From: DASZBR01 sp033763845
Lineage (GTDB): Bacteria; Pseudomonadota; Gammaproteobacteria; DASZBR01
Direction of reading: 5' to 3'
Length of the DNA stretch: 14,633 nt
Assembly: GCA_033763845.1 (NCBI GenBank)
Contig: JANRJR010000036.1
Coordinates: 1-14,633, forward strand
Within the stretch, counting starts at the first letter, position 1. Each line of letters starts with the position of its first letter. Of the stretch, positions 7,313-14,354 are shown one piece after another. A program made the position numbers and the translations under genes. The notes under the pieces were generated by a model. It did not search any database. It had not been told where the DNA came from and saw nothing but the letters and a program-made list of their open reading frames with translations.

Positions 7313-7764
7313 AACACGCTGTTCCGGATTTTTCATTGCCATCCACCGATGATCATGAGCTAAAACTCTCTTCACTTAAAGGCAAAAATATTGTGTTGTA
7401 TTTTTATCCCAAAGATTGCACGTCAGGTTGTACGTTAGAAGGTCAAAATTTCAGAGATAATTTTGACCAATTCAAAAAATTAAATACCGTAATATTGGGT
7501 GTATCGCGGGATACGTTAAAATTACATCACAAATTTAAATCTGAACAAATGTTTCCATTTGAATTATTAAGTGACACTGAAGAAAAATTATGTAAATTAT
7601 TTGGTGTGCTCAAAGAAAAAAATATGTACGGCAAAAAAGTGATTGGCATTGAGCGCAGTACGTTTTTGATTGATGCGCAGGGCGTGTTAATTCATGAGTG
7701 GCGTAAAGTGACGGTTGATGGTCACGTGGATGATGTTCTCGCTAAAATTAAAGATCTAACCTAA
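7294..7764 (+). CDS. bcp: Thioredoxin-dependent thiol peroxidase, BCP/PrxQ type
   Basis: Reduces hydrogen peroxide and organic hydroperoxides in the cytoplasm. The 156 residues are one AhpC/TSA-type thioredoxin fold, beginning with PDFSLPSTDD and LKGKNIVLYFYPKD. The peroxidatic Cys is C46 in the T-S-G-C-T motif, followed by LEGQNFRD. The usual PrxQ resolving Cys five residues later is Gln (Q51); instead an extra Cys (C42) precedes the active site, and the Cys of the conserved E-K-L-C segment is present near residue 107. It therefore either works as a 1-Cys enzyme or uses a different resolving residue. GGGAG at 7281-7285, inside the end of the upstream hydroxylase gene, supports the start, so the two are likely coupled. 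Its TAA shares one base with the gcvT ATG. Confidence 0.93.
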   Translation: MQKVLLKHAVPDFSLPSTDDHELKLSSLKGKNIVLYFYPKDCTSGCTLEGQNFRDNFDQFKKLNTVILGVSRDTLKLHHKFKSEQMFPFELLSDTEEKLCKLFGVLKEKNMYGKKVIGIERSTFLIDAQGVLIHEWRKVTVDGHVDDVLAKIKDLT

Positions 7765-8810
7765 TGCTTACACCGTTATACGAATGGCATGTTGCACACA
7801 AAGCTACAATGGTGGATTTTGCAGGCTGGAAAATGCCTATTCATTATGGTTCTCAATTAGAAGAACATCATGCGGTACGTCAACATGCCGGGATATTTGA
7901 TGTCTCTCACATGAATGTCGTGGACGTGATAGGGCAAGATGTTCCGGCATACTTAAAAATTTTATGCGCTAACAATATTGAAAAACTTTCGCCGAATAAA
8001 GCGTTATATACCTGCATGTTAAATGAAAATGGCGGAATTGTTGATGATCTTATTGTCTATAAAATATCAGATTCGCATTACCGATTAGTGTTAAATGCTG
8101 GCACACGTGAAAAAGATTTGCATTGGTTAAATCACGTTAAGGGTTCTTTTGAATTACATCTTCATGCCCGTTCTGAAATGGCGATTATTGCCTTGCAAGG
8201 TCCTCATGCCATAACTATCGCGAAATCACTTTTTCAAATCGTCCCCGAAAAGTTTTTCAGTTTTATAGGTTTTGAAGATTGTATGATTGCGCGAACAGGT
8301 TACACCGGCGAAGACGGTGTAGAAATCATTGTTCCCGGCGAACACGCCTTAAAAATCTGGAATAAATTAATTGATGCCGGTGCAAAGCCGATTGGGTTAG
8401 GTGCACGTGATACGTTGCGATTAGAGGCCGGGTTAAATTTATACAGTTCGGATATGGACGAAACAGTTTCGCCACTGGAATCAAATATTGCGTGGACTGT
8501 CGCATGGGAGCCTGCGGATAGGCAATTTATGGGGAGAAAAACGTTAGAGATTCAAAAACAGATAGGGATTTCGAAAAAATTAGTTGGATTAACGTTGGAA
8601 AAGGGCGGAGTGCTTCGTCATGGCCAAAAAATATTTTCTCAAGACCAAGAAATTGGCGTGGTTACCAGCGGAGGATTTTCTCCAACGTTGAATGTGTCGA
8701 TCGCGATGGCAAGAATTGATGCCAGTGTAGCGCATGACGTGGATGTCGAAATTCGAGGAAAGCGCTTACCAGCGAGGGTTGTTGCCCTTCCGTTCATCAA
8801 GAGAAAGTGA
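7764..8810 (+). CDS. gcvT: Glycine cleavage system T protein (aminomethyltransferase)
   Basis: Transfers the aminomethyl carbon from lipoylated H protein to tetrahydrofolate, releasing ammonia and forming 5,10-methylene-THF. The 348 residues fit the family. Visible motifs are VDFAGWKMPIHYGSQ near the N-terminus, DVSHM, ALYTCMLNENGG followed by the D94-D95 pair (one aligns with the catalytic Asp101 of E. coli), GYTGEDGVEI, GLGARDTLRLEAGL, and the C-terminal GVVTSGGFSP barrel. The ATG overlaps the bcp TAA (TAATG), so translation is probably coupled. No gcvH or gcvP follows, unlike the common gcvTHP operon, so its partner genes are elsewhere. tolC begins 33 bases downstream. Confidence 0.95.
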   Translation: MLTPLYEWHVAHKATMVDFAGWKMPIHYGSQLEEHHAVRQHAGIFDVSHMNVVDVIGQDVPAYLKILCANNIEKLSPNKALYTCMLNENGGIVDDLIVYKISDSHYRLVLNAGTREKDLHWLNHVKGSFELHLHARSEMAIIALQGPHAITIAKSLFQIVPEKFFSFIGFEDCMIARTGYTGEDGVEIIVPGEHALKIWNKLIDAGAKPIGLGARDTLRLEAGLNLYSSDMDETVSPLESNIAWTVAWEPADRQFMGRKTLEIQKQIGISKKLVGLTLEKGGVLRHGQKIFSQDQEIGVVTSGGFSPTLNVSIAMARIDASVAHDVDVEIRGKRLPARVVALPFIKRK

Positions 8811-8843
8811 CACTTTGGTGCAAATATTATAGAGTGTGCGGTT

Positions 8844-10259
8844 ATGAAAAGAGTCATTTTTGGGGTTATCGCCAGTTTAGCTTTCATGAAATGCGCTTAT
8901 GCAGAAGATCTCTTGCAGGTCTATCAACAAGCGCTCGCAAACGATCCTGTTATTCAGGCAGCAAAAGCTACACGCGATGCAAATATGGAAGCACTGCCGC
9001 AAAGCGTAGCGACCTTACTTCCCAGCATTGGCGCGACCGCGCAAACGACTTCGGTTCATACCAGCTCACGTGCAGAAAACTTAGCGCAAGGTGGACGCGG
9101 TGCAGGGGATGACGAAAGTTTTAACCAACATGATTACACCTTAACGCTGACGCAGCCCATTTTTAATTTTCAATCGTGGATGCAAGTGAGGGCCGCGAGT
9201 GCTGCATCGAAACAAGCGCAGGCAACGTATAATGCAGCGCTCCAAGATTTAATTGTTCGTACGTCAACCGCTTATTTTAATGTCTTAAATTCCCAAGATG
9301 CATTGGAATATACTTCTGCACAAGAAACAGCTGTTGCTAATCAATTAAAACAAATTAAAGAACGTTACGAAGTGGGTTTAGATACCATGACAAATGTGTA
9401 TCAAGCGCAGGCAGATTATGACGGCTTAGTTGCTGCACGCATTGCCGCGCAAAATAATGTGCAAAATAGCATGGAAGCCTTACGTGTGATTACAGGTCAG
9501 ACGTATGCTTCACTTAAACCACTCGCTGTTTCAGTGCCATTAATTTCACCTGAACCCGCAAGTCCAGAATTATGGATTGAGGCGGGTGAAAAAAATAATT
9601 GGACATTATTAGCTGCACGTTATGCGACACAAGCGGCGAAAGAAAATATTCGCGTGAGTTTTGCCGGGCATTTTCCGACTGTTAATGCCGTTGGCAGTTA
9701 TCAAAATGGTAATGATGTTGGTGTTGCGCCTGTCAATAAAACACAGTGGGAATCACAAGTTGGGGTTCAGGTATCGTTGCCCTTGTTTCAAGGTGGTGCG
9801 GTGGTTTCGCAAACACGTCAAGCGCAAGATAATTATGTGGCGGCGGGAGACCAAATGGAATCGTCACGACGTGGAGTCGTTTTACAAACACAACAAGCCT
9901 TTAATAATGTCGTTGCAGGCATTAGTAAAATTGACGCAGATAAAATTGCGGTGACATCAGCTGTCAGTGCGCTAGATAGTACTCAAGCGGGATACAAAGC
10001 GGGTACAAAAACATTGCTAGATGTGTTAACGGCAGAACAAAATGTGTATCAAGCAAAAATGAATTTATCCGCGGATTTATATGGCTATATTAATAATACA
10101 TTGGCGTTGAAAGAAGCGGCGGGTTCGTTAAGTGGTGCGGATGTGGTTGGAATTAATCATTGGTTACAAGATAAGCCAGCGGCTGTTGTTAAACATAAGC
10201 GTAAAAAAGCAAAGCGAGCTAAGAAAGTAAAGAAAGCAACACATCATCATTTGACATAA
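8844..10259 (+). CDS. tolC: TolC family outer membrane efflux/secretion protein
   Basis: Forms a trimeric outer membrane channel-tunnel serving type I secretion and RND/MFS/ABC efflux pumps. A Sec signal peptide is clear: MKR, a hydrophobic core, then a likely cut after A-Y-A (residue 20), leaving a mature start EDLLQVYQQAL close to that of E. coli TolC. Two OEP repeats follow; each half has a long alpha-helical hairpin (for example QAQADYDGLVAAR and LLDVLTAEQNVYQAK) and a beta-barrel strand segment (DYTLTLTQPIFNF; VGVQVSLPLFQGG). The odd part is the C-terminus: between residues 450 and 464 eleven of fifteen are Lys or Arg, followed by three His. The TolC C-terminus lies on the periplasmic side. 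There is no strong Shine-Dalgarno; GAGTG lies upstream. No adaptor or pump gene is adjacent, as for stand-alone tolC loci. Confidence 0.93.
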   Translation: MKRVIFGVIASLAFMKCAYAEDLLQVYQQALANDPVIQAAKATRDANMEALPQSVATLLPSIGATAQTTSVHTSSRAENLAQGGRGAGDDESFNQHDYTLTLTQPIFNFQSWMQVRAASAASKQAQATYNAALQDLIVRTSTAYFNVLNSQDALEYTSAQETAVANQLKQIKERYEVGLDTMTNVYQAQADYDGLVAARIAAQNNVQNSMEALRVITGQTYASLKPLAVSVPLISPEPASPELWIEAGEKNNWTLLAARYATQAAKENIRVSFAGHFPTVNAVGSYQNGNDVGVAPVNKTQWESQVGVQVSLPLFQGGAVVSQTRQAQDNYVAAGDQMESSRRGVVLQTQQAFNNVVAGISKIDADKIAVTSAVSALDSTQAGYKAGTKTLLDVLTAEQNVYQAKMNLSADLYGYINNTLALKEAAGSLSGADVVGINHWLQDKPAAVVKHKRKKAKRAKKVKKATHHHLT

Positions 10260-10263
10260 CATT

Positions 10264-10587
10264 ATGAAAATGAAACCTCAGGAAGCAAAGTATTGCATTG
10301 GGCAGTTGGTTTATGATCCGCAATTTCGTTATCGCGGAGTTGTCATTGATGTGGATTACCACTATTCGGGTTCAGAAAAGTGGTATGAAAAAAATGCGCC
10401 GCATCGACCCGCGAAAAATCAGCCTTGGTATCATATTTTAGTGCATAATTCTGAGCATAGAATTTATGCGGCAGAGTCAAATTTAGAAGAAGACAAGTCC
10501 TTTGATCCGGTTCATCATCCCGAGGTTGATTACTTCTTTTCAGAATTTAAAAATGGTTGTTATATTTTACGCAGGACGGGTATTTAA
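10264..10587 (+). CDS. hspQ: Heat shock protein HspQ (YccV-like hemimethylated DNA-binding)
   Basis: In E. coli HspQ is a heat-induced adaptor and specificity factor for Lon protease that also binds hemimethylated oriC DNA and affects DnaA levels. The 107-residue protein is one small beta-barrel domain with family blocks AKYCIGQLVYDPQFRYRGVVIDVD (about 8-31), RPAKNQPWYHILV (about 52-64) and YAAESNLEEDKS. It starts 4 bases after the tolC stop without a clear Shine-Dalgarno; the ATG at 10270 (M3) is an alternative start and would not change the domain. It ends 2 bases before the rhodanese gene, so it sits inside the rightward cotranscribed array. Confidence 0.9.
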   Translation: MKMKPQEAKYCIGQLVYDPQFRYRGVVIDVDYHYSGSEKWYEKNAPHRPAKNQPWYHILVHNSEHRIYAAESNLEEDKSFDPVHHPEVDYFFSEFKNGCYILRRTGI

Positions 10588-10589
10588 AC

Positions 10590-11018
10590 ATGAGTCAAAA
10601 TGAATATGTAAAATTTGCGATAGAACATTGGGAATTATGCCTCGCGTTTGTCATGGTATTTCTCTATTGGATGATTTCCGAAATTCAAGAAGCTATGGGA
10701 AAGCATGGAATTTCTGCAGCACATGTTGTGTCGCTCATGAATCATGATGATGCAGTCGTCATTGACATTCGTGATGCGGAACATTTTAAAAAAGGCCATA
10801 TTTTAGGCGCGCATTCTTATCCTGAAAAACATATCTTAGAGAAATTAGATGAATTAAAAAAATATCACGACAAAAAAGTGATATTGGTTGACAGCAATGG
10901 CCAGCAATCCAATCAATTATTGAATAAATTGCTTGATCATGGATTTAAAGAAGTATTTTTCTTGAAAAACGGTATGCATGCGTGGACTGCTGAGAAGCTA
11001 CCCGTGAAGCGAAATTAA
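10590..11018 (+). CDS. yibN: YibN-like membrane-anchored rhodanese-domain protein without catalytic Cys
   Basis: A 142-residue protein with one N-terminal membrane helix (about 14-30) followed by a cytoplasmic rhodanese fold. The fold shows VVIDIRDAEHFKKGHILGA (56-74), the usual strand-loop that binds substrate, then KVILVDSNGQQS (96-107) and FFLKNGMHAW. In active rhodaneses the loop reads C-x-x-G-x-x-S; here it reads D101-S-N-G-Q-Q-S, and the only Cys in the protein is C17 in the membrane helix, so sulfur transfer is not expected. I chose the ATG at 10590, two bases after hspQ and preceded by AGGACGGG (10573-10580), over a longer TTG start at 10557 inside hspQ. The yibN-grxC-secB-gpsA order of E. 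coli is kept here except that grxC is missing. A role with membrane protein insertion has been proposed for YibN in E. coli; for this protein that is inference. Confidence 0.82.
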   Translation: MSQNEYVKFAIEHWELCLAFVMVFLYWMISEIQEAMGKHGISAAHVVSLMNHDDAVVIDIRDAEHFKKGHILGAHSYPEKHILEKLDELKKYHDKKVILVDSNGQQSNQLLNKLLDHGFKEVFFLKNGMHAWTAEKLPVKRN

Positions 11019-11045
11019 ATTTTTTATATTTTTAGGAGCATTAAA

Positions 11046-11507
11046 ATGGCAGCAGAAAACACAACGCAACAACCACAACCTGAATTTTTTATTCAACGTT
11101 TATATGTTAAAGACATTTCGTTTGAATCACCTCAAGCGCCTAAAGTTTTTCAGGAAACATTGCAGCCTTCCGTGAATTTAAACATTCAAACGTCTTCAAA
11201 TGTTTTAGCCGACGATACACATGACGTAACTGTAACCGCAACGATTACGGCTGCTGTCGACGGTCGAACGATTTTCTTGGTTGAAATCAAACAGGCGGGC
11301 ATTTTTACAATTAAACATATTCCGAAAGACAACATGCCATTTGTATTAGGTGTAACGTGCCCGACGATTTTATTTCCATATTTGCGCGAAGCTGTATCTG
11401 ATTTAGTCGCGCGCGGCGGATTCCAACATTTTTATTTGTCACCGATTAATTTTGAAGCGCTATTTTTAGCAAATCAAAAAGAAACGGCTACTGCGACTAA
11501 GCAATAA
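11046..11507 (+). CDS. secB: Protein-export chaperone SecB
   Basis: SecB is a cytoplasmic homotetrameric chaperone that holds precursor proteins unfolded and passes them to SecA. The 153 residues match the family. Visible blocks are FFIQRLYVKDISFESPQAP (about 14-32), the beta-sheet region VTVTATITAA, the VEIKQAGIF strand, and the C-terminal helix region CPTILFPYLREAVSDLVARGGF followed by LSPINFEALF. AGGAG at 11034-11038, seven bases before the ATG, is the best Shine-Dalgarno in this stretch. The gene lies 27 bases after the rhodanese and 4 before gpsA, the classical gammaproteobacterial arrangement. Confidence 0.96.
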   Translation: MAAENTTQQPQPEFFIQRLYVKDISFESPQAPKVFQETLQPSVNLNIQTSSNVLADDTHDVTVTATITAAVDGRTIFLVEIKQAGIFTIKHIPKDNMPFVLGVTCPTILFPYLREAVSDLVARGGFQHFYLSPINFEALFLANQKETATATKQ

Positions 11508-11511
11508 CGTT

Positions 11512-12510
11512 ATGTCTTTCCTGATAGTCGGAGCAGGTTCTTGGGGATGTGCAACAGGTCTCCAATTGGCACGGATGAAACACGACGTTGTCATTTGGGG
11601 CCGTGATGCCGACCAAATTAAGCGCATGCAAGAAACTCGAGAAAATAAACGATATTTACCTGGCGTGAACTTTCCGGAGAATGTTTCGTTTGTGAGTGAT
11701 GCACTCGAAAAATATATTTCGAAATGTGAGTATGTTGTCGTCGCTGTTCCTAGTCATGTGTTTCGTGAGGTTTTGGAAAAAATAAAACCCCATTTTTCTC
11801 ATCAACAAACGCTGATGTGGATAACGAAGGGATTAGATCCCAAAACTAATCAATTATTGCATTATGTTGTTCAAGAAATGTTAGGGAATACCGTAAAGCT
11901 CGCAGTATTGTCAGGTCCATCATTTGCAGAAGAAGTCGCTGAGGATTTGCCAACGGCAGTTACCATTGCCAGTAATGATTTGCATATTGCCGAAAAATTA
12001 GTGAAATTATTTCACAGCCCGCGTTTTCGTGTGTATGCATCGACTGATATTGTTGGTGTTGAAGTAGGCGGTGCGATGAAAAATGTGTTGGCCATCGCGG
12101 TGGGAATTGCACAAGGATTAGGCTGTGGTGCAAATGCACAAGCAGCCTTAATTACGCGCGGTCTAGCAGAAATGATGCGTCTAGGAAAAGAATTAGGTGG
12201 ACTACCGGAAACATTTATGGGGTTAACGGGTGTTGGCGATTTAATTTTGACCTGTACGAATGATATGTCGCGTAATCGCCGATTTGGTGTTGCGGTCGGA
12301 AAAGGTCAATCACGCGAAGCCGCCTTAAAAACTATTGATCAAGTCGTTGAAGGATTAAAGACAACGAAAGAAATTTATAGCTTAAAGAAAAAACATCCGA
12401 TTGATATGCCGATCGTTGAACAAGTCTACAAAGTACTTTATGAAAATGTTTCGCCATCTCAAGCGCTCGAAGCATTATTAGCACGAGAACCGAAAGGTGA
12501 ACGACAATGA
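11512..12510 (+). CDS. gpsA: Glycerol-3-phosphate dehydrogenase [NAD(P)+]
   Basis: Reduces dihydroxyacetone phosphate to sn-glycerol-3-phosphate with NAD(P)H in the cytoplasm, feeding phospholipid synthesis. The 332 residues carry an N-terminal Rossmann fold with GAGSWG (7-12), the LSGPSFAEEVA motif (GPSFAEE at 135-141), the catalytic Lys in GGAMKNVLAIA (K190), and the C-terminal helical domain with GLTGVGDLILTCTNDMSRNRRFG. It begins 4 bases after secB with no obvious Shine-Dalgarno, so it probably depends on coupling. Its TGA overlaps the cca ATG (ATGA at 12507-12510). Confidence 0.96.
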   Translation: MSFLIVGAGSWGCATGLQLARMKHDVVIWGRDADQIKRMQETRENKRYLPGVNFPENVSFVSDALEKYISKCEYVVVAVPSHVFREVLEKIKPHFSHQQTLMWITKGLDPKTNQLLHYVVQEMLGNTVKLAVLSGPSFAEEVAEDLPTAVTIASNDLHIAEKLVKLFHSPRFRVYASTDIVGVEVGGAMKNVLAIAVGIAQGLGCGANAQAALITRGLAEMMRLGKELGGLPETFMGLTGVGDLILTCTNDMSRNRRFGVAVGKGQSREAALKTIDQVVEGLKTTKEIYSLKKKHPIDMPIVEQVYKVLYENVSPSQALEALLAREPKGERQ

Positions 12511-13562
12511 AAGTGTATTTAGTCGGTGGTTGTGTACGGGATCGACTATTGGGTGTGCCTTCCACGGAAAAAGATTGGGTTGTGGTTGGTGCAACACCGG
12601 ATGAAATGTTGAGCTTAGGTTATCGTCCTGTCGGCAAAGATTTTCCTGTATTTTTACATCCCACCACGCACGAAGAATATGCCTTGGCTCGTACGGAACG
12701 CAAAACAGGAAAAGGGTACACGCAATTTGTGTTTCATGCGTCACCTGAAGTTACACTAGAAGAAGATTTAAAACGCCGTGATTTAACGGTAAATGCTATC
12801 GCGATGTCAGAAGACGGCAAAATCATTGATCCCTTTAATGGCCAGACGGATCTGAAAAATAAAGTATTACGTCATGTGTCGGATGCTTTTGTGGAAGATC
12901 CTGTTCGTATTTTACGTGTCGGGCGTTTTCTCGCCAAATTTGCGCATTTAGGATTTCACGTTGCGCCGCAAACGTTCCAATTGATGGGAAAAATGGTTGA
13001 AAACGGTGAAGTCGACGCGTTAGTTCCCGACCGAGTCTGGCAAGAAATGGACAGGGCTTTGGGTGAAAAAAACCCTGAGAAATTTTTTGACGTATTAGAA
13101 GAATGCGACGCATTAGTAAAATTATTTCCAGATATTAATGTCCCCGAAGCATTTAAACCTGTAAAAAACAGTATAAAATTCGCGAGTTTATTTCTAGATG
13201 GTCCACAAGATATAATTAAACGATTTTGTCAGAAATATCCTGTGCCAGTAAATTATCGTGATTTAGCGTTAATGGCGAATCAATATCAAACTAAATTTAC
13301 TGGCGATAAATTGTCGCCCGAATCCTGTGTTCAATTGCTGGAACGATTAGACGCGTATCGTCGACCCGAACGATTTGAAGATGTCTTAGAGGTTTTAGAT
13401 GACTTTCCACAAGCCGCGTTTCTAAAAACAGTTTTAGAAGAAACGAAAGACGTGGATATTTATTCCCTTCAGGTTGAAGGATTTGAAGGGAAAGATATTG
13501 GCGAAGCAATTCATAAATCACGCGTGGATAAAGTTCGTCAATTAAATCGCGGAGTAAAATAA
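12507..13562 (+). CDS. cca: CCA tRNA nucleotidyltransferase lacking HD-domain motifs
   Basis: Adds or repairs the 3'-terminal CCA of tRNAs without a template. It is a class II enzyme of the gammaproteobacterial type. The head and neck are intact: LVGGCVRDRLLG (5-16), EKDWVVVG (21-28), FPVFLHPTTHEEYALARTER, the LKRRDLTVNAIA flexible-loop and base-recognition block, and EDPVRILRVGRF. E. coli Cca has DRD (D21, D23) for the metal ligands; here the first is Glu (E21, D23). At 351 residues it is about 60 shorter than E. coli Cca (412). The missing part is the middle of the C-terminal domain that holds HPEIDTG and HDLGKG of the HD phosphohydrolase, while flanking segments (LFPDI before; PVNYRDLALMANQY and LLERLDAYRRPERFE after) still align. 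The 2',3'-cyclic phosphodiesterase/phosphatase activities are therefore not expected. ATGA overlap with gpsA. Confidence 0.92.
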   Translation: MKVYLVGGCVRDRLLGVPSTEKDWVVVGATPDEMLSLGYRPVGKDFPVFLHPTTHEEYALARTERKTGKGYTQFVFHASPEVTLEEDLKRRDLTVNAIAMSEDGKIIDPFNGQTDLKNKVLRHVSDAFVEDPVRILRVGRFLAKFAHLGFHVAPQTFQLMGKMVENGEVDALVPDRVWQEMDRALGEKNPEKFFDVLEECDALVKLFPDINVPEAFKPVKNSIKFASLFLDGPQDIIKRFCQKYPVPVNYRDLALMANQYQTKFTGDKLSPESCVQLLERLDAYRRPERFEDVLEVLDDFPQAAFLKTVLEETKDVDIYSLQVEGFEGKDIGEAIHKSRVDKVRQLNRGVK

Positions 13563-13564
13563 TA

Positions 13565-14353
13565 ATGCCGAACAGTCCTATTTGGTTTGTTTATCACCAC
13601 AATCAATTATTGGTAAATACGGAGCACTCTCATGAATCCGTTATTACTGAATCGCAATGTAAAGCGTTAAATTTTAATATAGTGTCTAAACATGATATTG
13701 GATTCTTTCACAATAAACCCTGTTTTGGGGTAGATATTGAGTGTGATGAAAATATTGTTTTACCTGAAACATTAAAGTTTATGCCGTTGCGTCAAGCGGC
13801 ATTAACGGTATTGGATGCGGAAGTATTTCATAAAGCAGGACGTGCCGCGCAAATCATTGAATGGCATAAAACGCATCAATTTTGTGGGCGTTGTGGCGTC
13901 AAATTATTTGAAAGTACTACCGAGCGTTCAAAAATCTGTCCAGAATGTGATTATCATTTTTTTCCGAGAATTTCTCCGTCTATTATTGTATTAGTAAAGC
14001 GGGGTAAAGAAATTTTATTAGCGCGTTCACCGCATTTTTCGGAAAATATTTACAGTACGCTGGCAGGATTTGTAGAGCCGGGTGAAAGTGTGGAAGAAGC
14101 CGTGCATCGTGAGGTATGGGAAGAAGTTGGGATAAAAATAAAAAATTTAAAATACCATGGTAGCCAGCCATGGCCGTTTCCGAATTCATTAATGTTAGGT
14201 TATACCGCCGAACATGCGGCGGGTGAGATTACGATTGATGGTGTTGAAATTTGCGATGCTGGATGGTTTTCTGTCGATAAGTTGCCCCAATTGCCCAATA
14301 AAATTAGCATCGCGCATGAATTAATTAGTTTGTTTATTAATCAGGAGTTTTAG
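13565..14353 (+). CDS. nudC: NAD(+) diphosphatase / NAD-RNA decapping Nudix hydrolase NudC
   Basis: NudC hydrolyses NAD(H) to NMN(H) and AMP, and removes the NAD cap from RNA 5' ends in E. coli. The 262 residues match the family (E. coli 257). An N-terminal domain is followed by a four-Cys zinc ribbon (C107, C110, C125, C128), the FFPRISPSIIVLV strand, a full Nudix box GFVEPGES to REVWEEVGI (168-190, with E183, E186 and E187 as metal ligands) and the diagnostic NudC signature SQPWPFPNS (200-208). It starts 2 bases after cca; GGAG at 13551-13554, inside the end of cca, is the likely Shine-Dalgarno. pfp follows after one base. Confidence 0.96.
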   Translation: MPNSPIWFVYHHNQLLVNTEHSHESVITESQCKALNFNIVSKHDIGFFHNKPCFGVDIECDENIVLPETLKFMPLRQAALTVLDAEVFHKAGRAAQIIEWHKTHQFCGRCGVKLFESTTERSKICPECDYHFFPRISPSIIVLVKRGKEILLARSPHFSENIYSTLAGFVEPGESVEEAVHREVWEEVGIKIKNLKYHGSQPWPFPNSLMLGYTAEHAAGEITIDGVEICDAGWFSVDKLPQLPNKISIAHELISLFINQEF

Positions 14354-14354
14354 T

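Noticed and set aside
8811..8843. TATTAT at 8825-8830 as a tolC promoter
   Set aside because: No -35 sequence is present at 16-18 bases upstream, and the element is only 13 bases from the ATG; an A/T-rich chance match is more likely.
8807..9112. 101-residue plus-strand frame starting at the gcvT stop
   Set aside because: It overlaps the signal peptide and start of tolC in another frame, and its composition (many Arg, Cys, Trp and Ser) is typical of an out-of-frame translation.
10557..10589. TTG start giving an 11-residue longer rhodanese
   Set aside because: It lies within hspQ, has no Shine-Dalgarno, and adds a polar segment ahead of the membrane helix; the ATG at 10590 has an AGGACGGG upstream.
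11019..11045. TATATT at 11025-11030 as a secB promoter
   Set aside because: No acceptable -35 lies upstream, and the gap is simply A/T-rich next to a strong Shine-Dalgarno.
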